From assembly GCA_039090855.1 (NCBI GenBank), contig CM077034.1, positions 225,869,331 to 225,933,330 on the forward strand: DNA of 64,000 bases, read 5' to 3'. The notes under the pieces were generated by a model, which worked only from the letters and a program-made list of their open reading frames with translations, was not told the DNA's origin and made no database searches. The stretch is from Macrothele yani (Eukaryota; Arthropoda; Arachnida; Araneae; Macrothelidae). Below are positions 41,045 to 52,432 of the stretch, one piece after another. Position 1 is the stretch's first letter, and each line of letters begins with the position of its first letter. The position numbers and the translations under genes are program-made.

Positions 41045-43897
41045 GGTGGACGACAAGTAAATTTGCTTCCTATACTTCCAATGGAAAAACTGGAAACATT
41101 TTCTTCACAATTGATGCATTCCCAAGGGTGAAAATTTGAACATCAATTAAAATAGCTTCATTTTATAACTTGGAATAATTAACATTTTCTAAAACATAAC
41201 CATAATTATATTAAAAATCAATAACTTTTCCTTTGGTAATGTTGAAACCAGAAAAAAGATGGCGCGACCTGTGCTTTGATGACGTCAGTAGACAAACAAA
41301 TGTCGGATTGCATAATTATGGTTATGTTTTAGGAAATATTAAGTATTCCAAGTTATAAAATGAAGCTATTTTAATCGATGTTCAAATTTTCATCCTTGGG
41401 AACGCATTAATTGTCCAGAAAAAAGATGGCGCGACTTCTACTTTGATGACGTCAGTAGACAAACAAATGTTGGATTGCATAATTATGGTTATGTTTTAAG
41501 AAATATTAAGTATTCCAAGTTATAAAATGAAGCTATTTAAATCGATGTTCAAATTTTCTTTCATCCTTGGAAACGCATTCATTGTCCAGAAAAAAGATGG
41601 CACGACTTCTACTTTGATGACGTCAGTAGACAAACAAATGTTGGATTGCATAATTATGGTTATGTTTTAGGAAATATTAAGTATTCCAAGTTATAAAATG
41701 AAGCTATTTGAATCGATGTTCAAATTTTCTTTCATCCTTGGAAACGCATTCATTGTCCAGAAAAAAGATGGCGCGACTTCTACTTTGATGACGTCAGTAG
41801 ACAAACAAATGTTGGATTGCATAATTATGGTTATGTTTTAAGAAATATTAAGTATTCCAAGTTATAAAATGAAGCTATTTAAATCGATGTTCAAATTTTC
41901 ATCCTTGGAAACGCATTCATTGTCCAGAAAAAAGATGGCACGACTTCTACTTTGATGACGTCAGTAGACAAACAAATGTTGGATTGCATAAATATGGTTA
42001 TGTTTTAGAAAATATTAAGTATTCCAAGTTATAAAATGAAGCTATTTTAATCGATGTTCAAATTTTCATCCTTGGGAACGCATTAATTGTCCAGAAAAAA
42101 GATGGCGCGACTTCTACTTTGATGACGTCAGTAGACAAACAAATGTTGGATTGCATAATTATGGTTATGTTTTAAGAAATATTAAGTATTCCAAGTTATA
42201 AAATGAAGCTATTTAAATCGATGTTCAAATTTTCTTTCATCCTTGGAAACGCATTCATTGTCCAGAAAAAAGATGGCACGACTTCTACTTTGATGACGTC
42301 AGTAGACAAACAAATGTTGGATTGCATAATTATGGTTATGTTTTAGGAAATATTAAGTATTCCAAGTTATAAAATGAAGCTATTTGAATCGATGTTCAAA
42401 TTTTCTTTCATCCTTGGAAACGCATTCATTGTCCAGAAAAAAGATGGCGCACGACTTCTACTTTGATGACGTCAGTAGACAAACAAATGTTGGATTGCAT
42501 AATTATGGTTATGTTTTAAGAAATATTAAGTATTCCAAGTTATAAAATGAAGCTATTTAAATCGATGTTCAAATTTTCATCCTTGGAAACGCATTCATTG
42601 TCCAGAAAAAAGATGGCACGACTTCTACTTTGATGACGTCAGTAGACAAACAAATGTTGGATTGCATAATTATGGTTATGTTTTAGGAAATATTAAGTAT
42701 TCCAAGTTATAAAATGAAGCTATTTTAATCGATGTTCAATTTTTCATCCTTGGAAACGCATTCATTGTCCAGAAAAAAGATGGCGCGACCTATACTTTGA
42801 TGACGTCAGTAGACAAACAAATGTTGGATTGCATAATTATGGTTATGTTTTAGGAAATATTAAGTATTCCAAGTTATAAAATGAAGCTATTTTAATCGAT
42901 GTTCAAATTTTCATCCTTGGGAACGCATTAATTGTCCAGAAAAAAGATGGCGCGACTTCTACTTTGATGACGTCAGTAGACAAACAAATGTTGGATTGCA
43001 TAATTATGGTTATGTTTTAGGAAATATTAAGTATTCCAAGTTATAAAATGAAGCTATTTGAATCGATGTTCAAATTTTCTTTCATCCTTGGAAACGCATT
43101 CATTGTCCAGAAAAAAGATGGCACGACTTCTACTTTGATGACGTCAGTAGACAAACAAATGTTGGATTGCATAATTATGGTTATGTTTTAAGAAATATTA
43201 AGTATTCCAAGTTATAAAATGAAGCTATTTAAATCGATGTTCAAATTTTCATCCTTGGAAACGCATTCATTGTCCAGAAAAAAGATGGCACGACTTCTAT
43301 TTTGATGATGTCAGTAGACAAACAAATGTTGGATTGCATAATTATGGTTATGTTTTAGGAAATATTAAGTATTCCAAGTTATAAAATGAAGCTATTTTAA
43401 TCGATGTTCAAATTTTCATCCTTGGAAACGCATTAATTGTCCAGAAAAAAGATGGCGCGACTTCTACTTTGATGACGTCAGTAGACAAACAAATGTTGGA
43501 TTGCATAATTATGGTTATGTTTTAGGAAATTATTAAGTATTCCAAGTTATAAAATGAAGCTATTTTAATCGATGTTCAAATTTTTCATCCTTGGAAACGC
43601 ATTCATTGTCCAGAAAAAAGATGGCGCGACTTCTACTTTGATGACGTCAGTAGACAAACAAATGTTGGATTGCATAATTATGGTTATGTTTTAGGAAATA
43701 TTAAGTATTCCAAGTTATAAAATGAAGCTATTTTAATCGATGTTCAAATTTTCATCCTTGGGAACGCATTAATTGTGAAGAAAATGTGTACAGAAGTTTT
43801 TCCATTAGAAGTATAGGAAGCAAAATTACTCGACGTCCACCGTAACAGCAGTTTATGGAAAACCCATACTCACTGGATGGCATCATCTACGTCCACC
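41045..43897. mobile_element. TTAA-flanked inverted-repeat element with internal ~168-bp satellite
   Basis: Ends GGTGGACG (41045) and CGTCCACC (43890-43897), each bordered by TTAA (41041-41044 and 43898-43901). Long inverted arms follow: 41045-41215 pairs with about 43696-43841 through CTTCCTATACTTC, CATTTTCTTCACAATT and TTCATTTTATAACTTGG. The right side carries an extra ~50 bp with a second CGTCCACC (43834-43841 and 43890-43897). The interior is satellite and codes for nothing. Confidence 0.82.
41250..43790 (+). repeat. ~168-bp satellite, 15 units, each with a CRE-like TGACGTCA
   Basis: TGACGTCA occurs at 41280, 41447, 41618, 41789, 41956, 42123, 42294, 42467 and onward to about 43640. Spacing alternates 167 and 171 bp because TTTCTTTCATCC and TTTTCATCC versions alternate. 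One unit (near 43305) reads TGATGTCA. Each unit also has AAGATGGCGCGAC or AAGATGGCACGAC just before. Confidence 0.95.
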
Positions 43898-43901
43898 TTA
43901 A

Positions 43902-44646
43902 TGGCAAAAATAAATGTCCTGAAATTTTCTGTATAAGTGAATACAAATAAAGCATTCTTTACATAAAATATTTTAATTCAATAAGTTTTTGAAAACAAAG
44001 CTTTCTGTGAAGAATTTCACAGTTTCAAACCACTTCAAAGACCATCTATTTTTAAACAATCTGTAACAAAAGAAATCCACAAATAATTTTATGAGAGCAA
44101 TATGACTGATGTATTGCGATGTTTTTCATTAACATCTGAAGATTACAATTGCTTTAATACTTCATGGAACATAGGAGCTTGTCGTAATAAATTATTACAT
44201 ACTCAAATCTTAAGACCTAGGCATCACACTGATTAGCACGAAATATTATCCACACATAAAAGTTGACGAACAAAACAATATGCACAAATTATTAATTAAT
44301 GCACGGGGGTGCAGCTTATTCATGTTTTGCAACATACAAAATGGCATTTTTTTTTTTTTTTTTACATTCTTGTGAGATGAAGATACCAATGAAACGATTA
44401 TCCCAATGGTATTAAAACAAACACTGGCAGTTAAAGAGAGATACTTTTACTGCACAGCAAATGAAATGTCATAAAAAAATAATTTTGATGACACCCTATC
44501 ACAAAATGCGTGTCAACTGTTTCACTGAAACCACCTACGGATTTTCTGTGCAAAAAAATTTCTATGAAATGGCAAAAAGGTTCCACGAACGAAATTTCCT
44601 AAAGTTTTTAATCTTCCACCAGAAATCGACGGAACAATTGACAAAA
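43902..44646 (-). other. probable 3' UTR and downstream flank of the p24-family gene
   Basis: Sequence downstream of the minus-strand stop. It is AT-rich with a T-run at 44347-44363 (A-run in the transcript). I see no AATAAA on the minus strand; ATTAAA variants occur at about 44607, 44152 and 43969. The transcript end is not determinable from sequence. Confidence 0.4.
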
Positions 44647-44768
44647 TTATTCAATGAGTTTCTTGGCTTTGAAAAATCTTCGCAGGTACAGGACTTGCCA
44701 CGTGGCCAATCCGAGAAGGCAACACATTGAGAAGATGCTGAAGTAAAGAACTCGTGTGTTTGTTGACT
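44647..44768 (-). CDS. TMED10: last coding exon of a p24-family cargo receptor (TMED10/p23-like)
   Basis: This is the only host-gene exon recognised. Read on the minus strand, the exon follows a good acceptor (TTTTCTTCGCAG, AG at 44769-44770), starts in phase 2 and encodes 39 residues to a TAA at 44647. It begins [14 protein letters not shown], crosses one membrane span ([17 protein letters not shown]) and ends with cytosolic tail [12 protein letters not shown]. p24 proteins are single-span type I membrane proteins that shuttle between ER and Golgi as TMED complexes and select cargo such as GPI-anchored proteins. The FF pair and the KK near the end are the known COPII/COPI binding signals of the delta subfamily. 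The lumenal GOLD and coiled-coil domains must be in upstream exons, which I do not find between 44770 and 64000. No frame damage, so probably functional. Confidence 0.87.
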
Positions 44769-44954
44769 CTGCGAAGAAAATGGTAAACATTTAGTTGTTT
44801 GAACTACAATCGATTGCAAAAGTTTAAGACCAGTCAATTTATTAAAAAATAAAATTTCCAAAGAGACAACTAATTACTAGTCAGAGATATTTGCTACAAG
44901 TTAGTAAAATCGTGCAATGCATTGATTATAATACGCTTTCCAACATGCCAGAAA
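44769..44954 (-). other. start of the upstream intron (3' splice region) of the p24-family gene
   Basis: Acceptor and a modest pyrimidine tract adjoin the exon. No other exon is seen here. Confidence 0.6.
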
Positions 44955-47900
44955 TCATTACTCAAGTTATGAGGATAATGGCTGTGGAATAAATCTCGCT
45001 CCTGTGCCCTGATCTTTGACCCCATTTCGATGATATTCAACAGAATTGGTTCAGTATACCTCCGGAGCAACATACTAAAGTTTTGTCGCAATAGAAGCGT
45101 TTTTAGTCAAGTTATGAGGATAATGGCTGTGGAATGAATCTCGCTCCTGTGCCCTGATCTTTGACCCCATTTCGATGATATTCAACAGAATTGGTTCAGT
45201 ATACCTCCGCAGCAACATACTAAAGTTTTGTCGCAATAGAAGCGTTTTTAGTCAAGTTATGAGGATAATGGCTGTGGAATGAATCTCGCTCCTGTGCCCT
45301 GACCTTTGATCCCATTTCAATGATATTCAACAGAACCAGGTTGGTATACCTCCGAAATAACATGATAAATATTTTGTCGCAATCAAAGCATTTTTACTTA
45401 AGTTATGATGCATAAGGGCTATGGAATAGATCCTGCTCCTGTGCCCTAACCTTTGATCCCATTTCAATGATATTCAACAGAACCAGGTTGGTATACCTCC
45501 GAAATAACATGATACTAAATCATTTCATCCAAATCGAAGCATTTTTACGTAAGTTATGACACATAATGGTGATGGAAGTGATTCCGCTTCTATGTCCTGA
45601 CCTTTGACCCCATTTCTCCCATTTTCAATAGGGTTCGTCCCTAGGCGGTCTCCTACCACATAGTAAACTTTCATTGAAATTGAACCATATTTACGCAAGT
45701 TATGTCGCATAAGGGCAATGGAATAGATCCTGCTCCTATGTCGTGACCTTTGATCCCATTTGTCCCATTTTGAATAGGGTTTGTCCCTAGGTGGTCTCCT
45801 ACCACATAGTAAACTTTCATTGAAATCGAACCATATTTACGCAAGTTATGTTGCATAAGGGCAATGGAATGATCCCGCTCCTATGTCGTGACCTTTGATC
45901 CCATTTGTCCCATTTTGAATAGGGTTCGTCCCTAGGTGGTCTCCTACCACATAGTAAACTTTCATTGAAATCGAACCATATTTACGCAAGTTATGTCGCA
46001 TAAGGGCAATGGAATGATCCCGCTCCTATGTCGTGACCTTTGACCCCATTTGTCCCATTTTGAATAGGGTTTGTCCCTAGGTGGTCTCCTACCACATAGT
46101 AAACTTTCATTGAAATCGAACCATATTTACGCAAGTTATGTCGCATAAGGGCAATGGAATGATCCCGCTCCTATGTCGTGACCTTTGACCCCATTTGTCC
46201 CATTTTGAATAGGCTTCGTCCCTAGGTGGTCTCCTACCACATAGTAAACTTTCATTGAAATCGAACCATATTTACGCAAGTTATGTCGCATAAGAGCAAT
46301 GGAATGATCCTGCTCCTATGTCGTGACCTTTGACCCCATTTGTCCCATTTTGAATAGGGTTCTTCCCTAGGTGGTCTCCTACCACATAGTAAACTTTCAT
46401 TGAAATCGAACCATATTTACGCAAGTTATGACGCATAAGGGCAATGGAATGATTCCGCTCCTACGTCGTGACCTTTGACCCCATCTGTCCCTTTTTCAAT
46501 AGGGTTCGTCCCTAGGTGGTCCCCTACCACATAGTAAACTTTCATTGAAATCGAACCATATTTACGCAAGTTATGACGCATAAGGGCAATGGAATGATTC
46601 CGCTCCTACGTCGTGACCTTTGACCCCATCTGTCCCATTTTCAATAGGGTTTGTCCCTAGGTGGTCTCCTACCACATAGTAAACTTTCATTGAAATCGAA
46701 CCATATTTACGCAAGTTATGTCGCATAAGGGCAATGGAATGATCCCGCTCCTATGTCGTGACCTTTGATCCCATTTGTCCCATTTTGAATAGGGTTCGTC
46801 CCTAGGTGGTCTCCTACCACATAGTAAACTTTCATTGAAATCGAACCATATTTACGCAAGTTATGTCGCATAAGGGCAATGGAATGATCCCGCTCCTATG
46901 TCGTGACCTTTGATCCCATTTGTCCCATTTTGAATAGGGTTCGTCCCTAGGTGGTCTCCTACCACATAGTAAACTTTCATTGAAATCGAACCATATTTAC
47001 GCAAGTTATGACGCATAAGGGCAATGGAATGATCCCGCTCCTATGTAGTGACCTTTGACCCCATTTGTCCCATTTTGAATAGGGTTCGTCCCTAGGTGGT
47101 CTCCTACCACATAGTAAACTTTCATTGAAATCGAACCATATTTACGCAAGTTATGTCGCATAAGGGCAATGGAATGATCCCGCTCCTATGTAGTGACCTT
47201 TGACCCCATTTGTCCCATTTTGAATAGGGTTCGTCCCTAGGTGGTCTCCTACCACATAGTAAACTTTCATTGAAATCGAACCATATTTACGCAAGTTATG
47301 TCGCATAAGAGCAATGGAATGATTCCGCTCCTACGTCGTGACCTTTGACCCCATCTGTCCCTTTTTCAATAGGGTTCGTCCCTAGGTGGTCCCTACCACA
47401 TAGTAAACTTTCATTGAAATCGAACCATATTTATGCAAGTTATGTCGCATAAGGGCAATGGAATGATTCCGCTCCTACGTCGTGACCTTTGACCCCATCT
47501 GTCCCATTTTCAATAGGGTTTGTCCCTAGGTGGTCTCCTACCACATAGTAAACTTTCATTGAAATCGAACCATATTTACGCAAGTTATGTCGCATAAGGG
47601 CAATGGAATGATTCTGCTCCTACGTCGTGACCTTTGACCCCATCTGTCCCTTTTTCAATAGGGTTCGTCCCTAGGTGGTCCCCTACCACATAGTAAACTT
47701 TCATTGAAATCGAACCATCTTTATGCAAGTTATGACGCATAAGGGCAATGGAATGATTCCGCTCCTACGTCGTGACCTTTGACCCCATCTGTCCCATTTT
47801 CAATACGGTTTGTCCCTAGGTGGTCCCTTACCACATAGTAAACTTTCATTGAAATCGAACCATATTTACGCAAGTTATGTCTCATAAGGGCAAATGGAAT

Positions 47901-48175
47901 GATCCCGCTCCTATGTCGTGACCTTTGACCCCATTTGTCCCATTTTAAATAGGGTTCGTCCCCAGGTGGTCCCCTACCCCATACTAAAATTTCATCGCAA
48001 TCGAACTATATTTACGCAAGTTATGTCGCATAAGGGCAATGGAATGATCCCGCTCCTATGTCGTGACCTTTGACCCCATCTGTCCCATTTTCAATAGGGT
48101 TCGTCCCCAGGTGGTCCCCTACCCCCATACTAAAATTTCGTCGCAATTGAACCATTTTTACGCCAGTTATCATGC
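44955..48175. repeat. ~145-bp satellite, about 22 units, with a DR1-like motif
   Basis: CAAGTTATG recurs every ~145 bp. The left four units (to ~45540) are older variants (ATTCAACAGAATTGGTTCAG) and the rest are homogeneous (CCCTAGGTGGTCTCCTACCA). Nearly every unit contains TGACCTTTGACCCC or TGACCTTTGATCCC, whose complement GGGTCAAAGGTCA is a direct repeat of AGGTCA-type half sites spaced by one base. Confidence 0.95.
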
Positions 48176-48189
48176 GGAAAGACCAACAA

Positions 48190-48668
48190 AGCTGGAGCAT
48201 ATACGCTTCTTCAACCGTAGGTTGGAAAGCGTAAAAAACGACATCACAGATGAATACTTACATTCTTTAGAACACAAAAAGACCGAAATCAGTACTTTGT
48301 ATGGCCATCATTGTTTTTTTTATAACGGACAGAATACGATGTGGCATACTTTCAATGAGAGATTTGCACTTTAAATGTCATTGCACCACACATACTTTAT
48401 CACCCCAACCAAAGCTCGGGAATTTGACGGCTGCTTTTCGGCAACCTTGTCTTTTAAAATGGTTCACACATTTTTGATCGGCTTAAGGTCGGGACTATCA
48501 CCGTGCCAGTCTTGCCCAGATACATTTTCCCTCCGCAGGTAGTCCCTTTACTGTCTTTGATCTGTGTCAGGGAGCACCATCTTGCATAAAGATTGTGCAT
48601 CTGTGCACTTGCATATCAGTTAACAGCTCCACACGTAACCATTTCCACATAAAAGGGACCAGTCATGG
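48190..48668 (-). pseudogene. Tc1-like transposase E, C-terminal part (continues from 53039)
   Basis: The minus strand gives TMTGPFYVEMVT next to the insertion border, then QDGAPCHRSKTVK-like coding (around 48570-48600; second catalytic Asp), DSPDLKPIKNV-like coding (around 48465-48490; Lys where the catalytic Glu is expected), and SLIESMPHRILSVIK-like coding (around 48320-48365), in several frames. The N-terminal part of the same gene lies at 53039-53500, separated by Tc1 element C. Confidence 0.72.
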
Positions 48669-49170
48669 TACAGAAATGGCCAAAATAGTGGAAACCTTTT
48701 GGAAATAATTCCTATTAGTAGTTCTAATCCTGACTATTAGATAGCTCTAATCAATCTACTATTCTCTTTTACGTGCAATATTTCAAAGTAACTTGTACAA
48801 TATTCTAGAGGATAATGCTTACCTTGGCATTCCTTTCTAGCGATGCGAACATTTCACACACGCGTTTTCCGGACTTTGTGGATGTTATTGTCCTAAAGTC
48901 CATTGTATGAGATGAATACCTTTACTTCACACTCTATTCGCTGGGTATACTCATTGGATCTTTGCCTTAGGATTCAATCACACCAAATTTTTACTGTTCT
49001 TTATACACGAAATTTTCACCCAGTCTCTGGGCATCCTCAGGAGCGTGGCGATTTTTCCACCGATGTTCGTGGTTAACTTCGCGCTAATGGAGTCCGATAC
49101 TCCTTGTTGCCATTCGTCGGATATACTTTCTTGGACAAATTTCGTTATCAAGCCCAGCTAGCGCCATCTA

Positions 49171-49847
49171 CTAGGGGTGTTCAAATGAAAAGGTACGAAA
49201 CGTCATAAGAACGTAATCCTTAACATATTTGCCTATGCCGCTATGGGAGAACGTAGCGACACATCTAGGGATGCGATTGGAGTCGCCGGCGTGGATCGGA
49301 GCATGCGCGGGCGCCCGCATGCGCAGGAGAGAGCAGAGGGTCTTATAAAGAGCGCCGTCCAATTGACTACTTGTTGAATTCCTCCAGCACAGACGAACCA
49401 TTAACTCCGATGTGTACTGTGAGACACTCCGAAGCCTACGCAGGTCCATCAAGAACAAAAGACCGGGGCTGCTCACGGAGGGTGTGGTTCTGCTCCATGA
49501 TAACGCGCGTCCACACGTCTCCAGGGTCACACACGCGGAACTGGCCAAGTTCCAGTGGGAGCAGCTTGACCATCCGCCCTACAGCCCGGACATGTCGCCC
49601 TGCGATTTCCATGTGTTTGGTCCCCCGAAAAACATCTGAAAGGGAAGCGCTTTCACTCGGACGACGAACTCAAGGACGCTGTGCAGGACTGGGTCTCGTC
49701 ACGGCCACAGGAATTCTGGGAACAAGGAATCCTTCGGCTCGTTAATCAATGGGATCGTTGTGCTACGGCCTATGGTGTATACTTTGAATAAAGTCTTCAT
49801 TTATACCCACAGTGTCGTTTCGTACCTTTTCATTTGAACACCCCTAG
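49171..49847 (+). mobile_element. internally deleted mariner, 677 bp, copy 1
   Basis: Ends CTAGGGGTGTTCAAATGAAA and its complement, TA at 49169-49170 and 49848-49849. The right foldback arm reads GAAACATAGATGGCGC across the equivalent site, giving the empty site. Confidence 0.95.
49371..49790 (+). pseudogene. mariner transposase, C-terminal part in deletion derivative 1
   Basis: Frame gives VVLLHDNARPHVSRVTHAEL (second Asp), HPPYSPDMSPCDFHVFGP (third Asp, 34 residues later: DD34D), then a one-base frameshift in PPKN, and in the next frame the tail WEQGILRLVNQWDRC. The N-terminal HTHs and first catalytic Asp are deleted. Confidence 0.9.
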
Positions 49848-49956
49848 TATGTTTCATTAACATAACATTTTTTTTTTATTTTTTTATTTTCCTATTTTGG
49901 TTTTCTTGTCTCTTTTGTCAGTTTTCCTTTTGTTGCTCTTTTTCTTGTCTTATTAG

Positions 49957-50134
49957 TGCAGTTCTGCATTGAAAACCAGACTTTCCCAAAATTCGATGAA
50001 ATTAAAATGCTAAAAAGGAATAAGAAATCGGAAAGGCAAATGAGGAGGGAAGAAGCAATCTTAATCTATAAAAATAAAGCAAGGGTATATGTAACCAGAA
50101 CGACCCTAGCACATTATCAGGCCTGTGGAAAGAA
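49957..50134. other. loop of the foldback element
   Basis: Single-copy 178 bp between the arms. It holds most of a 60-codon plus-strand open frame (49956-50138, MQFCIENQTFPKFDEIKMLK) with no family resemblance that I recognise. Confidence 0.5.
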
Positions 50135-51744
50135 CTAATAAGACAAGAAAAAGGACCACAAAAGAAAAACCGACAAAAAAGACAAGAAAACCAAGATAGG
50201 AAAAGAAATTAAATAAAAAAAAACAAATGTTGTTTTAATGAAACATAGATGGCGCTAGCCGGGCTTGATAACGAAATATATCCAAGAAAGTATATCAGAC
50301 GAATGGCAACAAGGAGTATCGGACTCCATTAGCGCGAAGTTAACCACGAACATCGGTGGAAAAGTCGCCACGCTCCTGAGGACGCTCAGAGAATGGGCAA
50401 AAATTCTGAGTATAAAGAACGGTAAAAATTGATGAGTGTGAATCCTAAAGTGAAGATCCAATGAGTATACCCAGCGAAAAGTGTGTGAAGTAAAGCTATT
50501 CATCTCATACAGCGGACTTTAGGACAATAACATCAACAAAGACCGGAAAACACATGCATGAAATGTTCTCATCGCTAGCAAGGAATGCCAAGTTAAGCAT
50601 TACCCTCTAGAATATTGTACAAGTTACTTTTGGAAATATTGTATTTTTGAGGTTTGATGGCTGCTCATAACACCACTTTTTTTTTTTTTATTGGAGTAAT
50701 ACCATAAAATTATATATCAATGAAAAGATAATATCAAGAATGTAATGCAATAAATTTTATGAAGGATTTTGTATTAGAACAGCAGTTATAAAGAAGAAAA
50801 GTGAAACACATAGAAAAACTGAGATATACAAAAATTCTCACCATGTCAGTTAATAATTGGGTAACCTTTAGCATTAATTACAGCCTTACAACGCCTTCCC
50901 ATGGGATGAACCAAGTTTTTTTAGCTCTGCAGCTGTTATAATGTGAAACCAAGATTGAATTATTGCTTCTATTAATTGGGTTTTATTGCTGGGTTGCTTC
51001 TGACTAAGTTTCTCCATAGATTTTTGATGGGGTTAAGGTCTGGGCTATTCCCAGGCCATTCCAGCAGTGGAATATGATTATCTTGAAACCACTTTTTCCA
51101 CACAGCAGCAACATGACATGGAGCTGAATCCTGTTGAAATATAAATGCTTCGTTATCTTGGAAAAGATCACGTGAGGAAGGCTTCAGTTTGGGCTCAAGT
51201 ATTTCATTAATGTATTTTTGGCCATTTGTATTCCCATTAATTACGCAAATTCTGACCACACCTTTTGATCTCATACAACCCCAGATCATAACACTAAATG
51301 GGTGTTTTATGGTACATGTAATGGAATCAGGATGCAAATCTTCTCCAATAAATCTTCTCATCACTTGCCGTCCTTATGTATTTTATGCCATCACTACCAA
51401 CCAGGGAGATTTTGGTCTCATCACTTCAAATACCACTGCCCCATTGTCCCACTGTCCAGTTAGCATGGGTTTTAGCCCAGTTTAATCTTTTCAACCTTTG
51501 TTTGAGAGATAAAAATGGCTTTTTTCGTGGAATTCTAGCTTTTAGACCAAAATTCCTGCAGTTTGCGCCAAACAGTCCTTGCACTCAACTTCACATTGTG
51601 TTGTGCTATTTCTTCTTGTATACGCCCAGATGATTTTCTTCTGTCATCTAGGCACAGTCTCTTAATTCTTCTATCATCACTTGCTGTTGTGCACCTTTTC
51701 CTGCCTTTACCAGTCTGGTTTTGTAGTGACTGAGTCTCCTTATA

Positions 51745-52432
51745 CAAGGAGTGTTCAAATGAAAAAGTACGAAACGACACTGTGGGTATAAATGAAGACT
51801 TTATTCAAAGTATACACCATAGGCCGTAGCACAACGATCCCATTGATTAACGAGCCGAAGGATTCCTTGTTCCCAGAATTCCTGTGGCCGTGACGAGACC
51901 CAGTCCTGCACAGCGTCCTTGAGTTCGTCGTCCGAGTGGAAGCGCATCCCTTTCAGATGTTTTTTCAGGGGACCAAACACATGGAAATCGCAGGGCGACA
52001 TGTCCAGGCTGTAGGGCGGATGGTCAAGCTGCTCCCACTGGAACTTGGCCAGTTCCGCGTGTGTGACCCTGGAGACGTGTGGACGCGCGTTATCATGGAG
52101 CAGAACCATACCCTCCACGACGAATAGCGGCCGGTTTAACACCTTCCGCTGTCAGAAATCGGATAACGCCTCGCTGCTCCTCAATCGTCGAATTTTGCAA
52201 TGTGAACGCCATCCTTTCCTCACACGCACTGCCGCGTCAATTGGACGGCGCTCTTTGTCAGAGCCTCTGCTCTCTCCTGCGCATGCGGGAGCCCGCGCAT
52301 GCTCCGATCCACGCCGGCGACTCCAATCGCATCCCTAGATGTGTCGCTACGTTCTCCCATAGCGGCATAGGCAGATATGTTAACGGTTACGTTCTTATGA
52401 TGTTTCGTACCTTTTCATTTGAACACCCCTAG
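51745..52432 (-). mobile_element. internally deleted mariner, 688 bp, copy 2 (inside Tc1-C)
   Basis: Ends CAAGGAGTGTTCAAATGAAA (left) and complement of TTTCATTTGAACACCCCTAG (right), TA at 51743-51744 and 52433-52434. Sister Tc1-D reads AAGAGGTATAAGGAGACTC across the site. Confidence 0.95.
51801..52142 (-). pseudogene. mariner transposase, C-terminal part in deletion derivative 2
   Basis: Open for 113 codons: VVEGMVLLHDNARPHVSRVT (second Asp), HPPYSLDMSPCDFHVFGPLK (third Asp), HLKGMRFHSDDELKDAVQDW, ending RCATAYGVYFE. It lacks the N-terminal ~230 residues. This C-terminal frame is undamaged, in contrast to copy 1. Confidence 0.9.

Larger units (their letters stand above)
48708..50638. mobile_element. 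foldback element with ~500-bp inverted arms and a 178-bp loop
   Basis: The left arm (48778-49170 plus 49850-49956) is the diverged complement of the right arm (50135-50638): shared blocks include GTAACTTGTACAATATTCTA, GAGTCCGATACTCCTTGTTG, GCTAGCGCCATC and TTGGTTTTCTTGTCT. TTTTGGAAATA at 48697-48707 and 50628-50638 is a candidate 11-bp target duplication within Tc1-C. The left arm contains a mariner derivative absent from the right arm. Confidence 0.8.

Noticed and set aside
44461..44730. 89-codon plus-strand frame over the p24 exon
   Set aside because: It is the antisense shadow of the minus-strand exon and its 3' UTR.
49956..50138. 60-codon frame in the foldback loop as a gene
   Set aside because: Short, lysine- and arginine-rich from A-rich DNA, no recognisable domain, no splice or promoter support.
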